A stretch of DNA of 64,000 nt from Candidatus Gastranaerophilales bacterium (GTDB lineage: Bacteria; Cyanobacteriota; Vampirovibrionia; Gastranaerophilales; Gastranaerophilaceae). The notes beneath the pieces are model-generated. The model was not told the origin of the DNA. It saw only the letters and a program-made list of their open reading frames with translations, and searched no databases. Below are positions 36,801-44,864 of the stretch, one piece after another (the stretch's first letter is position 1; the number at the start of each line of letters is the position of its first letter). The stretch spans positions 124,001 through 188,000 of the forward strand of contig CALVEL010000001.1 of assembly GCA_944326565.1 (NCBI GenBank), written 5' to 3'. The position numbers were made by a program, and so were the translations under genes.

Positions 36801-38310
36801 TGCCGACAACATGAAGATCTATATTACCATTACCTTTTATATCCATAATTGGTACGGGACCAAGATCAAATTTGAGAATTTCATGTAATGGGTTAAGTAC
36901 GTTTTGGGCTGTTTTTAAATCTACATTATTGGTACTTTTAATAGTTAAATCTGCGGCTTTTGATTTATATAATTCGATGTCTCCTTTTACAAATACAGTC
37001 TGAGTCTGACTTGCCGGAACTGTAGCGTCTAAAGTCGTTTTGTTTCCTTTAAATGCCAATTTTATAGTGGCTTTTGGCGTGTTGTTTGGGATAGGAGATA
37101 CAAGATATCCTTCTGTTGATAAAATGTTCCCTGTAACTGCAGGTTCGGGTAATGCTCCTTTTATTTCAAGGTTTCCTATTATATCACCATAGTATTTATA
37201 TTTTTTAAGCAGATACAGATTGAATTCAGGTACGAGATTTTCTTCTCCAGGTATAAGTGGAAGAATATCTTCTATTCTTGATTTATTTATTGATATTTGC
37301 AAGTCTGTTGTAGGTTTTTTGGAGTTTATTTTTTCAACTTTGCCTGAAATCAGGGTATCAATCCCTTTAGATTTTATTTTCAGTTCGTTAATTTCTATCC
37401 CGTTATTTATCAGGCTGAGATTAGTGTTTATATCTATTTTGTTTTTATTATAGATAGAGGCTGTTAAATCTTTTTCTATTATTCCAAGGTTGTCAACTTC
37501 AATATTTCCAATTAATTGTTTTTGATTATCTATACTTGTTGAAGTGGCTATATTTAGGTTAATTATACCGGAAAGTTTTTGTATCTTATTCTTTGAAAGA
37601 TATTTTGCATAAGTTGAAAAATCAGCAAGATTTAAATTTTTAATTTTGCCGTTAATATGTATTTTGTCTTGGGTTATTTTTTGTAGTGGAAGTTTTATAT
37701 CAATATCAGCTTTGATTTCTGATATTTTATTGCCAATGTATAAATTATTATTGGATGAAAAATTTATACGTTTATTGTTTGTAAAATCGTGTAATATAAA
37801 ATCTTTGCCGTCTAAAATAATATTTTTACTAACGGTTTCATCATTTAAAGTAATTTTATATTTATTAAGTTTTACTACTGCTTTATTTATATTAATTTTG
37901 GGTTCAGAAAGCCCTATCAGCGGGTATTGTCCGAGTTTTAGCTGAAGATTTTTATCATAAATTAAATTAATATTTAGTTCTTGAGCTTCAAAATGACTTA
38001 TTTCAGCTTTATTGAAGATTAAAGGAAGAAGTTGTATTCTTGTATTAATCCCTTTTATACTTAAAGCTGATGTATCATTGTGATTTAAGATATCGAAACC
38101 ATCTGCTTTAATCCAAATAGCAGGCAGATATCCCATTTTTATTTTGGGATTTGTAATTTTTGTATTGAACCCGTATTCTTTTTTTATGTATGCTTTTAAA
38201 AAATCAATATTTTCAGAACGGTTCAAAACGGCAGGAATGCCAAAATAATACCCCCCGTATAATACGAAAACAGTTAAGATACTTATAAAAATTTTTGATT
38301 TTATTCCCAT
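33865..38310 (-). CDS. Giant AsmA-like protein (YhdP/TamB-type lipid transport)
   Basis: 1481 residues: an N-terminal TM anchor (about 5-23, IFISILTVFVLYGGYYFGIP), then a long periplasmic region of repeating beta-strands. The N-terminal AsmA-like part (LKAYIKKEYGFNTKITNPKI) and the C-terminal AsmA_2-like part (ITGNVALSCDAKSHETCSDT and AGNGYFIVADGKMPKLGSLE) fit the YhdP/TamB/YdbH group. Members form bridges for phospholipid transport to the outer membrane, so this supports a diderm cell envelope. Whether it is the YhdP or TamB type is not decided; no TamA/BamA partner adjoins. It ends 3 bases from the convergent yidD. Confidence 0.8.
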   Translation of the reverse strand: MGIKSKIFISILTVFVLYGGYYFGIPAVLNRSENIDFLKAYIKKEYGFNTKITNPKIKMGYLPAIWIKADGFDILNHNDTSALSIKGINTRIQLLPLIFNKAEISHFEAQELNINLIYDKNLQLKLGQYPLIGLSEPKININKAVVKLNKYKITLNDETVSKNIILDGKDFILHDFTNNKRINFSSNNNLYIGNKISEIKADIDIKLPLQKITQDKIHINGKIKNLNLADFSTYAKYLSKNKIQKLSGIINLNIATSTSIDNQKQLIGNIEVDNLGIIEKDLTASIYNKNKIDINTNLSLINNGIEINELKIKSKGIDTLISGKVEKINSKKPTTDLQISINKSRIEDILPLIPGEENLVPEFNLYLLKKYKYYGDIIGNLEIKGALPEPAVTGNILSTEGYLVSPIPNNTPKATIKLAFKGNKTTLDATVPASQTQTVFVKGDIELYKSKAADLTIKSTNNVDLKTAQNVLNPLHEILKFDLGPVPIMDIKGNGNIDLHVVGNKKDPHAWGVFNFNNTTASFLDIHNMTLKNGKGSLKFDDQNTHFKTEYATLNEKPVSVDGTCTLLGVLNFKVSSLNQKSSDLLKIIQTSPMLKDIQNLVSPIKTADGLMNININLTGQVKDVYDVVFNKNIFANGKIELINNSISIKDVPLKLKNLSGYINFNNLDADFNISSNTANSKIRTSGKLKDMILNANVISDKFILSDALQMAFPENKKIPFLKDFSTISTSFAAEYKGKIDKIDYNALSVKGKIYKNRGSKSIIITDGGTFNLDHSKLKISPLKGTFNSNNYILTADISNILTPKQDINGYFSMSNINLANLEHLKTLDIFPKNFNPQDIQDMKGVLDITARMRHNDLSLFTRLDNTEFVYAPKHMKIKFNSGNILVRNDTLSLNKINAYFGEMPIFTDGKIYNIYKNPDLSLYVNAKPTQEFFDQFFNNKAVYPIKLKGDIILSSRINGTKDKITSKTDVKIAENSHLYYMGATIGDVSNPVKLYLDSIYTPKWLKINDFKYDKIIASQNNKNFTNTQLISNGTMEFLPNNNVAFKNFRVKTENPTDAKIFNIIFRKPFMKQGIFTSDLLINGTTLRPKILGKFEITSIDIPFFDSTINDVSLDFKPDKINIESKGVVLTNRVNLSAVMANNLVPPLKIENLKVKLNDLNINKITDAIRDYESDLYRNKTQTATNENIDLSQIVINNAEIGADTIKVRNISAEDFTTHLSFNEKMQLDVKDFEFKLAEGIVDGSLKYDFITNKINTIINMNNSNAQIMAEALFDIRNQIYGSITGNVALSCDAKSHETCSDTLAGNGYFIVADGKMPKLGSLEYLLKAGNLLKGGITGLSINSIVDLITPLKTGEFESISGNINIENGIAQNINIYSSGKDLNMYLSGTYKFSNAMADMKVYGTLSNNITNVFGKVKNVSLNTLLNTIPWINKNELEPETLSEINKIPNYGSQNIYRIFNAEIFGDINGTNYVRSFKWIK

Positions 38311-38363
38311 ATCCCTGCTATGTATTATATGACAAACATGCCGTTTTTACCATTTTTTTACAA

Positions 38364-38942
38364 TTAATATTTTTCGCACAAAACTTCAAAGTATGCTCTT
38401 GGGTGATGACAATTCGGACAATTTTCGGGTGCTTTCGTGCCGTTATAAATGTAAGCACATTTTCTGCACATCCATACGGTCTCGCTGTCTTTTTGGAAAA
38501 CTGTATTATTTTTTACATTCTCCAGCAATTTTTTATATCTGTTTTCATGATGTTCTTCGCAGTTTCTGACATTTTTAAAGGTATCTGCAACCTCATCAAA
38601 GCCTTCAGCCCTTGCAATTTCTTCGGCTTCCATATATAGTTTTGTCCACTCATCATGTTCGCCATTAATTGCACTTTCAAGATTTTCTTCGGTTGTACCC
38701 ATTTCAAAAGGATAAGTTCCTGTCACTGTACCAAGAGTGTTTCCTATATGTTTGTAAAATAGTTTTGCGTGTTCTTTTTCATTTTCTGCTGTCAATAAAA
38801 ATATTTCTGAAATCTGTTCATAACCTTCTTCTTTGGCTTTTTTAGCATAAAACGTATATTTATTTCTGGCTTGGGATTCTCCGGCAAATGCGTTTATTAA
38901 TGCTTGTTCTGTTTTAGTGCCTTTTAATTTTTCTGTATTCAT
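38364..38942 (-). CDS. rbr: Rubrerythrin
   Basis: 192-residue diiron peroxidase that removes hydrogen peroxide in anaerobes. The ferritin-like domain (1-145) has the iron-ligand segments INAFAGESQARNKY, ENEKEHAKLF and CEEHHENRYKKLL. A C-terminal rubredoxin-like domain has C-x2-C pairs (CRKCAYIYNG and CPNCHHPRAYF). GGAGG precedes the Met. It points to an anaerobic lifestyle. Confidence 0.95.
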   Translation of the reverse strand: MNTEKLKGTKTEQALINAFAGESQARNKYTFYAKKAKEEGYEQISEIFLLTAENEKEHAKLFYKHIGNTLGTVTGTYPFEMGTTEENLESAINGEHDEWTKLYMEAEEIARAEGFDEVADTFKNVRNCEEHHENRYKKLLENVKNNTVFQKDSETVWMCRKCAYIYNGTKAPENCPNCHHPRAYFEVLCEKY

Positions 38943-39031
38943 TATAACCTCCTTTGTCTTTTAGATGTTAATAATTTTTTGTATTTTATACAATTGTCAG
39001 CCGGGATTAGCCGAATTAATTAGATAATTAG

Positions 39032-39078
39032 CTAAAAATTGCACTTTATAGGGATTATATGGCGTACTAAAAATTGCA
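39032..39078. repeat. Short direct repeat upstream of a small ORF
   Basis: CTAAAAATTGCA occurs at 39032-39043 and 39067-39078, 35 bases apart, just before the small gene at 39111. Similar AAAATTGC strings occur at 39542-39550 near the XRE/prepilin pair, so they might be binding sites; this is weak. Nothing else is seen in 38943-39110. Confidence 0.35.
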
Positions 39079-39110
39079 TAATACAAGTATGTAATAGTAG
39101 GAATGATTAT

Positions 39111-39275
39111 ATGAATTTGCTTAATTATACTAAAAAATTATCTGAAAGAATTTCATATTACGACAAATTGACAAAGGAAAGTGCTAAAAAATTTTCAATG
39201 TCTAATCCGTTTTCTATTCCGGTAAATATGACTGTTATCTGGATTGAAAATTGTAATGAAAAAGATAATAAATAA
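39111..39275 (+). CDS. Small hypothetical protein (54 residues)
   Basis: ATG 39111 has AGGA about 8 bases upstream, which I prefer to the longer frame from 39039. The product (NLLNYTKKLSERISYYDKLT start, acidic C-terminus) is not recognised. It ends 5 bases before the convergent XRE gene. It could be a small partner protein of that regulator, but its composition gives no clue. Confidence 0.45.
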   Translation: MNLLNYTKKLSERISYYDKLTKESAKKFSMSNPFSIPVNMTVIWIENCNEKDNK

Positions 39276-39280
39276 AATAG

Positions 39281-39490
39281 CTAATCAAAATTAATAAGTT
39301 TTTGTAGCGGTACCTCAAGTACATCAGCGATTAAGAAAAGTTTTCTCAGGCTGATATATTCTTTTCCTGTCTCAATGCAGGCTAAGTGTTCTCTTGAAAG
39401 ATCAACCATTTCTGCAAGGGCATTCTGAGAAAGTTTTTTTGCTTTTCTGTAAAGTTTTATATTTTTCCCTAAATTTTCAAGTCTTGACAT
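39281..39490 (-). CDS. XRE-family HTH repressor (single domain)
   Basis: 69 residues consisting almost only of a HTH_3 domain: GKNIKLYRKAKKLSQNALAE, then VDLSREHLACIETGKEYISL and the C-terminal LIADVLEVPLQKLINF. Such compact proteins act as dimeric repressors. It is divergent from the prepilin gene at 39569 with a perfect palindrome in between (39524-39542), so it probably controls that gene and itself. Confidence 0.85.
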   Translation of the reverse strand: MSRLENLGKNIKLYRKAKKLSQNALAEMVDLSREHLACIETGKEYISLRKLFLIADVLEVPLQKLINFD

Positions 39491-39523
39491 AAGTCAATTT
39501 TGCAACAATAATATATATAAATA

Positions 39524-39542
39524 TGTAAGATAACATCTTACA
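39524..39542. promoter_or_regulatory. Candidate XRE operator between repressor and prepilin
   Basis: Perfect inverted repeat TGTAAGAT-AAC-ATCTTACA lies 27 bases before the prepilin ATG (39569) and 34 bases before the repressor start (39490). It would overlap the -35 region of the prepilin promoter, whose -10 may be TAAAAT near 39552. Confidence 0.6.
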
Positions 39543-39568
39543 AAATTGCTAAAATAGCTGGAGGATTT

Positions 39569-40291
39569 ATGAATAAAAAAGCATTCACAATGGCAGAGGT
39601 ATTAATAACAATAGGGATAATTGGAATAGTTGTAGCAATGACGATGCCTACAGTCATTAATAATGCAAGAAATAAACAACTAGAGACACAATTTAAAAAA
39701 GCTTATGCAATGTTGTATCAGGCAGTTCTTTTAATGAGTAATGAAAATCCTCAACTATGGCAAAATTATTGCGGTGCTGATCAGTATGATTCTGATTACA
39801 GATTTATTACCGATTTTTCGAAACAATTTCAAGTGTTAAAACTATATGGTGAATATACCTCTAACTTGAATTTTTTGGGGTATAAACAATTAGCTTTTTA
39901 TCGTTCAGAGAATGGTAAATTAAATTTCAATCAAGATAGTCATGATAATGGAGCCTTTGTAACAACAAATGGAATGATAGTCTTTTCAAGCGGCTGCTGG
40001 TGGGACAGGGCTTTGGATTTTGTAGTTGATACGAATGGTCTAAAAGGTCCAAATAAATTTGGATATGATGTATTTTATTTCCAAATATCTAAAAATGACC
40101 AACTATTGCCATCAAGTATGAATACGACATTCGCTAATGTAGGTTCACAAAATGCAGGTTGTTGTGCTTTTGATGGTAATGTTGCATGTGCTGTGACCAA
40201 TAACGGTTCAGCATGTTCAAGATTTGCATTAATGGATAGATTTCCAGGAAACGAGAGCAAGTCATATTGGAAAAATCTTCCGACTCCATAA
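39569..40291 (+). CDS. Prepilin-like protein under a divergent XRE repressor
   Basis: 240-residue type IV prepilin/pseudopilin-like protein with a very short leader: MNKKAFTMAEVLITIGIIG, cleavage before F, Glu at +5. The head has a Cys-rich C-terminal part (NAGCCAFDGNVACAVTNNGS) and the shared VDTNGLKGPNKFGYDVFYFQ motif seen in the other prepilins of the window. GGAGG is 6 bases before the ATG. Not followed by pilus genes, so it is an orphan unit controlled by its own switch. Confidence 0.87.
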   Translation: MNKKAFTMAEVLITIGIIGIVVAMTMPTVINNARNKQLETQFKKAYAMLYQAVLLMSNENPQLWQNYCGADQYDSDYRFITDFSKQFQVLKLYGEYTSNLNFLGYKQLAFYRSENGKLNFNQDSHDNGAFVTTNGMIVFSSGCWWDRALDFVVDTNGLKGPNKFGYDVFYFQISKNDQLLPSSMNTTFANVGSQNAGCCAFDGNVACAVTNNGSACSRFALMDRFPGNESKSYWKNLPTP

Positions 40292-40344
40292 ATAACAGCC
40301 TAAGAGTTTGTATACATTCTGGTTTAAACTTATGCAAAAAAAGA

Positions 40345-41382
40345 TTAAATCCTTTTACCGTTTTCGGAATTAAATAAATAAATATCTTCTTTTCTTATAC
40401 TTAATTCAATTTCTTCTTTTATTTCATAGTCAGGCGGAAGTTTTGCACTGCATTTTGAATTTCCTATATTAAAATAAACTATTTTCTCACTTCCTAAAAG
40501 CTCATATATATCGACTTTTGTTCGAAATTTTATATCTCCGTCACATACCATTTTTTCAGGACGAATTCCTAAAATTATGTTTTTACAATCTGGGATGTTG
40601 TCCAAGCGAAATTGTACATCTTCAAATTCTATTAAATCGTTTTCGACAGTTGCATTAATAAAATTCATTTGCGGAGAGCCGACAAAACCCGCTACAAATG
40701 TATTCGCAGGGTTGTTGTAAATTTCTTCCGGGGCATCTACCTGCTGGATTATACCTTTGTCCAAAACAACAATTCTATCGCCCATAGTGAGAGCCTCTGT
40801 CTGGTCATGAGTTACATATATGAATGTAGTTTGGAGTTTTTCATGTAACTTTTTGATCTCAGCTCTCATTTGCACTCTAAGTTTTGCGTCCAAATTTGAA
40901 AGAGGTTCATCCATTAAGAACACTTTAGGATTTCTTACAATAGCTCGTCCAAGAGCCACTCTTTGTCTTTGTCCGCCAGATAATTGTTTGGGTTTTCTGT
41001 CAAGATATTCAGTTAAATTTAGAATTTCGGCTGCTTCTTGAACTTTTTTTTCAATTGTAGCTTTATCAACTTTTCTCATTTTGAGACCGAATGCAATATT
41101 TTCTCTCACTGTCATATGCGGGTATAGCGCATAGCTTTGGAATACAAAGGCAATATCACGATCTTTAGGGGGAATATCATTGACTTTTTTGTCGCCTATT
41201 AGAATTTCTCCGTCTGTTATTTCTTCCAGTCCGGCTATCATCCTTAAAATTGTAGACTTCCCACATCCTGAAGCTCCTACAAGGACTATAAATTCTTTAT
41301 CTTTTATTTCTAAATCAATATTGTCTATTACGACTTTGCTGTCGTATTTTTTACAAACATTTTTTAATGTTACGCTACTCAT
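40345..41382 (-). CDS. ABC transporter ATP-binding protein (UgpC/MalK type)
   Basis: 345-residue carbohydrate-type importer ATPase. Walker A GASGCGKST (about 36), signature LSGGQRQRVALGRAI (about 134), Walker B VFLMDEPLSNLDAKLR and switch His in VTHDQTEALTMGDR are all intact. A C-terminal TOBE/MalK regulatory region includes IILGIRPEKM. No permease or binding protein adjoins, so it may be a shared ATPase for several sugar importers, as MsmK is in streptococci. Its start overlaps the kinase gene by 8 bases. Confidence 0.92.
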   Translation of the reverse strand: MSSVTLKNVCKKYDSKVVIDNIDLEIKDKEFIVLVGASGCGKSTILRMIAGLEEITDGEILIGDKKVNDIPPKDRDIAFVFQSYALYPHMTVRENIAFGLKMRKVDKATIEKKVQEAAEILNLTEYLDRKPKQLSGGQRQRVALGRAIVRNPKVFLMDEPLSNLDAKLRVQMRAEIKKLHEKLQTTFIYVTHDQTEALTMGDRIVVLDKGIIQQVDAPEEIYNNPANTFVAGFVGSPQMNFINATVENDLIEFEDVQFRLDNIPDCKNIILGIRPEKMVCDGDIKFRTKVDIYELLGSEKIVYFNIGNSKCSAKLPPDYEIKEEIELSIRKEDIYLFNSENGKRI

Positions 41383-42508
41383 CTTCTAAAATAATTCCTT
41401 TTTCAATAGGTAATACAATATTAAAAGTTGTACCTTTCATAACTTCTGATTCAACCCATATTGTACCGTTCAGTTTATTAATTAACGTTTTTGCAGTCCC
41501 AAGACTTACTGTTCTTACAAAATTCTTTCTGTTAGATTTTTCAAGTTGTGTATATGGCTCAAAAAGACCTTCCAATTCAGTTTCTTTAAGTCCCATACCG
41601 GTATCTTTAATTGAAATTAGAATATAAGAGGTGCTTTCAGCGTTATTTATGACTTTTACTCCACGTTTGATAATTGTCTCTAAGTCAGGATTGGAAAGCT
41701 TTATATTAATTGAGCCTATTTCTGTTAATTTGTTTGAAATTTCCAATATATTTTGCAAGACTGTTTTAATAACACTTTCATCTGTTGTAATCGGTCTGTT
41801 TGCTAATTCTTCATAGTCAAGTGTTATTTCTATTTTTTTGTTTGAAATTGAGCTTTCATTTGATTTGATAATCTCTTGGACTGTATTCACTATATCAAAA
41901 GTTTTTAATTCAAACCTGACAAGAGATGATTCAGCTTTTGAAAACTCGAAAAATTTCTCCATAAAATAAAGCAGTTCAGAAGCATTTTTGTTTATAATTT
42001 TTACATATTTAGCTTGTTTTTCTGTAATATCACCGCCCAGACCGTCTATAAGAGCAGTTGAAAATCCAATGATGGATTGTAAAGGTGATTTAAAATCATG
42101 AGAAAGCTTTGTCAGCATTATATTTTTATCTTTATTCAGTTGTCCTGTTTTTTCAGCGTTGGCCAAAACTTTTGTCATTGCGGTCACATCTCGTATTGTA
42201 ATTAAAAATTGATCTTCCAATTGAGAGGTATTCAATTCAATAAAAAATTCTTTTTCATCTTTAGTTATGGCGCCTGCTATTACGGGAGTTCGCCTTGAGG
42301 CTGACTGATCTGCGAGTTTTGTTCCATTACTTACGAAATCATCTAAATAATAATCAACTTCCTCACTCATATCAATTCCAAACATAAATTCAGCTTCACG
42401 ATTTGCCCAGATAATTCGGCCTTCTTCGTTCACTACTAAAACAGCATCTGGAAGTTGTTGGATTATTTCTTTTAAATTAAGACCTGAGAATAAATTGAGA
42501 AAATTCAT
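41375..42508 (-). CDS. PAS-domain sensor histidine kinase
   Basis: 377 residues without TM segments: a PAS domain (about 15-115, LPDAVLVVNEEGRIIWANRE), HisKA with the phosphorylated His in KLSHDFKSPLQSIIGFS (about 138), and HATPase_c. The G1 box is good (IKDTGMGLKETELEGLFEPY), but the N box reads NILEISNKLT, where the Mg-binding Asn is usually at position five, and the G2 box lacks GxGxGL. Activity may be altered. No response regulator is adjacent. It overlaps the ABC ATPase gene downstream, which hints at joint expression. Confidence 0.87.
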   Translation of the reverse strand: MNFLNLFSGLNLKEIIQQLPDAVLVVNEEGRIIWANREAEFMFGIDMSEEVDYYLDDFVSNGTKLADQSASRRTPVIAGAITKDEKEFFIELNTSQLEDQFLITIRDVTAMTKVLANAEKTGQLNKDKNIMLTKLSHDFKSPLQSIIGFSTALIDGLGGDITEKQAKYVKIINKNASELLYFMEKFFEFSKAESSLVRFELKTFDIVNTVQEIIKSNESSISNKKIEITLDYEELANRPITTDESVIKTVLQNILEISNKLTEIGSINIKLSNPDLETIIKRGVKVINNAESTSYILISIKDTGMGLKETELEGLFEPYTQLEKSNRKNFVRTVSLGTAKTLINKLNGTIWVESEVMKGTTFNIVLPIEKGIILEDE

Positions 42509-42658
42509 TTTGTGTAAAACCTTACTTTACTTATATAATAAATGATAACATAAAAATTTGCTGTTTTTTTTACAAATATTAATTTTTGTAATTTTTTTTA
42601 GCATAACTAGCAAAAAAAATATTTTTTGTGTTTTAAAGCAAAAAAGCGCGAGTGAGAT

Positions 42659-42686
42659 TTGCAAAATTATATAAATTGTATATAAT
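42659..42686 (+). promoter_or_regulatory. Promoter of the small gene at 42750
   Basis: TTGCAA (42659-42664), a 16-base spacer and TATAAT (42681-42686). A 7-bp hairpin (AAGCATG/CGTGCTT, 42693-42714) follows in the predicted leader. Confidence 0.55.
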
Positions 42687-42749
42687 AATTATAAGCATGT
42701 AAAAGCTCGTGCTTGAAAGGTATAACCCCGAAAGTAAAGGATGTGAACC

Positions 42750-43085
42750 ATGAGAGAAATCAATAACAATACAAACAATTTGAATTTTTCAGGCGTTCAA
42801 AAGTATGATCAGCAAAAAGAAAATAATCAACAATCTCAGGACTTGAACCAGACTGAGAATGTGCAACAAGCTGAAACGCAGGATTTGTCTCAGATGCCTT
42901 CTGCTGTTACTGGTCGTTCTTTAGTATTTCAGGGAAATTATATAGATAAAGATATAAAATTTTTAATGGAAAATCCTGAATTTGTCGAAAAAGCAAACAA
43001 ATTCTTTGATGCTGCGGAGTCTAAGGTAGGATATGAAAATGCGGCAAAACTTATGGATGGATTTGTAAAAGAATTCCAAAATTGA
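42750..43085 (+). CDS. Small hypothetical protein, Asn/Gln-rich N-terminus
   Basis: 111 residues. Residues 1-55 are low-complexity and polar (NNNTNNLNFSG, QQKENNQQSQ). Residues 60-111 are a compact folded part (VFQGNYIDKDIKFLMENPEF, then KVGYENAAKLMDGFVKEF). No family recognised and no signal peptide. AAAGGATG lies about 8 bases before the ATG, and a good promoter lies upstream. It ends 4 bases from the convergent aroQ. Confidence 0.7.
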   Translation: MREINNNTNNLNFSGVQKYDQQKENNQQSQDLNQTENVQQAETQDLSQMPSAVTGRSLVFQGNYIDKDIKFLMENPEFVEKANKFFDAAESKVGYENAAKLMDGFVKEFQN

Positions 43086-43089
43086 TTTT

Positions 43090-43533
43090 TTATAATTTGT
43101 TTTTAATATAGTCGCAAAGTCCTTTTAGTGCCAGTTTATAGCTGTTAATTCCGAGACCTGATATTTGTCCTATGCATACAGGTGCAATAAGTGATTTTTG
43201 TCTAAAATCTTCTCTTGCGTGGATATTTGTCATATGAACTTCTATAGTCGGGAGATTTACTGCGCTTATTGCATCTCGAATAGCTACACTTGTGTGTGTA
43301 TATGCGGCTGCATTGATTGCAATACCGTCAATTCCTTCAATTTTTGCTTGTTGTATCTTTTCTACAAGCTCCCCTTCGTGATTGCTTTGGTAAGTGTCGA
43401 TGTCAATACCTAACTCAAAAGAATATGCATATAATTCTTTTTCCAAGTCTTTTAAAGTCATGTTACCATACTTTTCTGGTTCCCGAATCCCAAGCATATT
43501 CATATTTACGCCGTTTATTACCAAAATTTTCAT
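43090..43533 (-). CDS. aroQ: 3-dehydroquinate dehydratase, type II
   Basis: Shikimate-pathway enzyme; about 147 residues from the chosen start. Active-site residues are present: Arg and Tyr of GIREPEKYG, Asn of [10 protein letters not shown], the two His (THTS and EVHMTN) and Arg of HAREDFR. NGPNLNLLG reads NGVNMNMLG and the usual INPGAY reads INAAAY, both mild departures. A longer frame reaches 43683 but its first 48 residues are not family-like; AGGAG sits 9 bases before the Met at 43533. Confidence 0.93.
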   Translation of the reverse strand: MKILVINGVNMNMLGIREPEKYGNMTLKDLEKELYAYSFELGIDIDTYQSNHEGELVEKIQQAKIEGIDGIAINAAAYTHTSVAIRDAISAVNLPTIEVHMTNIHAREDFRQKSLIAPVCIGQISGLGINSYKLALKGLCDYIKNKL

Positions 43534-43681
43534 GTCCATTTTCTCCTGCAACAATTGTAATATAAAATCAATTAATTGTAAATTTTTATTAATTTTTTTG
43601 TGACTAATGTAACAAAAATAACATGCTTGGCTTATCATGCATGTACAACTATCCCCAAATCTCCTCCCAAGATTATTGTTC

Positions 43682-43713
43682 AAAGTCGCACAAGTAATGT
43701 GTGACTTTTTTTT
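43682..43713 (+). terminator. Strong terminator on + strand without an obvious upstream gene
   Basis: 10-bp stem AAAGTCGCAC/GTGTGACTTT (one G-U), a 7-base loop and T8 at 43706-43713. No + strand gene lies between 43086 and it, so it may end an unannotated small RNA starting in 43580-43620. Confidence 0.65.
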
Positions 43714-43813
43714 ATTAAATTTATAATCTTGACTTTATGCAAAAAATAACTAAAATATATGTTATAGACCATACTTTTCGGGGAAGGTTATTAATATATT
43801 TAAGGATTTATTT

Positions 43814-44065
43814 ATGAGATTGATAGAGAAATTGAAAGAGTTTGAACAGCAATATATGTTTATCCGTTGGGCTATGGGCGGAGAGTATGGAAAACTTGTC
43901 TATGCTGGAGATGATTTTGTTGAATTTAACGTAATCAATGTTGATACAATGGAATATTCTGAGACGGTATTTATTCAAAGTCCATTGATTTTGGAAGTCG
44001 CAATAGGCGGGTCTGACATTTCAAGAATTGTTGCAGAAATGTCTTCTAAAATCACAATGGAATAG
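43814..44065 (+). CDS. Small conserved-looking hypothetical protein
   Basis: 83 residues: an N-terminal helix, then beta-rich RWAMGGEYGKLVYAGDDFVE and FNVINVDTMEYSETVFIQS, and a C-terminal helix (GGSDISRIVAEMSSKI). The regular strand pattern and good AAGGA site support a real gene. No family recognised; it reads like a small Hfq/Sm-like or RNA-binding beta protein, but that is only an impression. Confidence 0.65.
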   Translation: MRLIEKLKEFEQQYMFIRWAMGGEYGKLVYAGDDFVEFNVINVDTMEYSETVFIQSPLILEVAIGGSDISRIVAEMSSKITME

Positions 44066-44085
44066 TTATTTAAGTAGAAACTATT
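44061..44085. terminator. Weak bidirectional hairpin between convergent genes
   Basis: AATAGTT/AACTATT 7-bp stem (44061-44067 and 44079-44085) with an AT-rich loop and a short T run, between the stops of the 43814 and 44086 genes. Confidence 0.35.
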
Positions 44086-44730
44086 TTAAATATTAAAGCT
44101 TTTTCTAGCGCCTTCTTCGTGGTAGAAACCGCCTCCGCATATGGTTTCCACTACTTTTAGAGCAAACTCTCTTGGTGCATCTACTTGATTGAGGTAAAAT
44201 TCACGATTAGGCAGGTGTTTGATTTTCATAATAGAGTTTTGATTCTTTTCTGCAGGAACAAACAATGATGCAATTTCATTATCCAAAAGTCTTACCATTT
44301 CTTCATCATGTTCCATTACACCTTTCATAATTTCGTAATAGTTTCCTCTTATCGCCATAATTCTGCCTGAGAATACGTGTTGTCCGTTTTCTCTGTATAA
44401 TGCTTGGGGCTGGAAGTTGCATCTTGTTGTAAAACTTATTTTATGCCACAAAATATTTACGATAATAACTGATTTTTGCGGGTCAATATCTAAGTATATG
44501 TTTTGTGTTGTGATGTTTCTTGAGGCAAAAGCTTCTTTAAGCGTATCTACTACATCTTGCAAATCTGATGCCATACCAAGAAATATTTCATTGGTATTTA
44601 CTGTTGCGTGTTGGTAGTCCAAAAATTGCTTATACATATGAGTGGATACAAGTCCGACACGTTCTTGAATAAGTGCGGATTTTCTTGAAGATGTTTCAGA
44701 ATTATCAAAGCTTTCGTAATTGTTTAACAA
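44086..44730 (-). CDS. Hypothetical protein
   Basis: 214 residues, alpha/beta, no signal peptide. Readable parts are a helix (LIQERVGLVSTHMYKQFLDY), a central sheet with IYLDIDPQKSVIIVNILWHK and a C-terminal ETICGGGFYHEEGA. Not recognised. It stands alone between convergent 43814 and the bio operon. Composition is like its neighbours, so there is no sign of transfer. Confidence 0.65.
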   Translation of the reverse strand: MLNNYESFDNSETSSRKSALIQERVGLVSTHMYKQFLDYQHATVNTNEIFLGMASDLQDVVDTLKEAFASRNITTQNIYLDIDPQKSVIIVNILWHKISFTTRCNFQPQALYRENGQHVFSGRIMAIRGNYYEIMKGVMEHDEEMVRLLDNEIASLFVPAEKNQNSIMKIKHLPNREFYLNQVDAPREFALKVVETICGGGFYHEEGARKSFNI

Positions 44731-44864
44731 ATTATTGCCCCTTAATTGCTTAAATTATATCACATTGTAATAATAAACATGTATTTATGTAAAGATTATA
44801 TATGTTTTTTTTACAAATTTGAATACATAAATATATCTATTTATTTTGCATGTAATAATAAAAT

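Noticed and set aside
39039..39110. Longer start for the small ORF at 39111
   Set aside because: The extension crosses a direct repeat and has no ribosome site, while ATG 39111 has one.
43534..43683. N-terminal extension of aroQ to 43683
   Set aside because: The extra 48-50 residues do not resemble AroQ proteins, and the natural start with AGGAG is at 43533.
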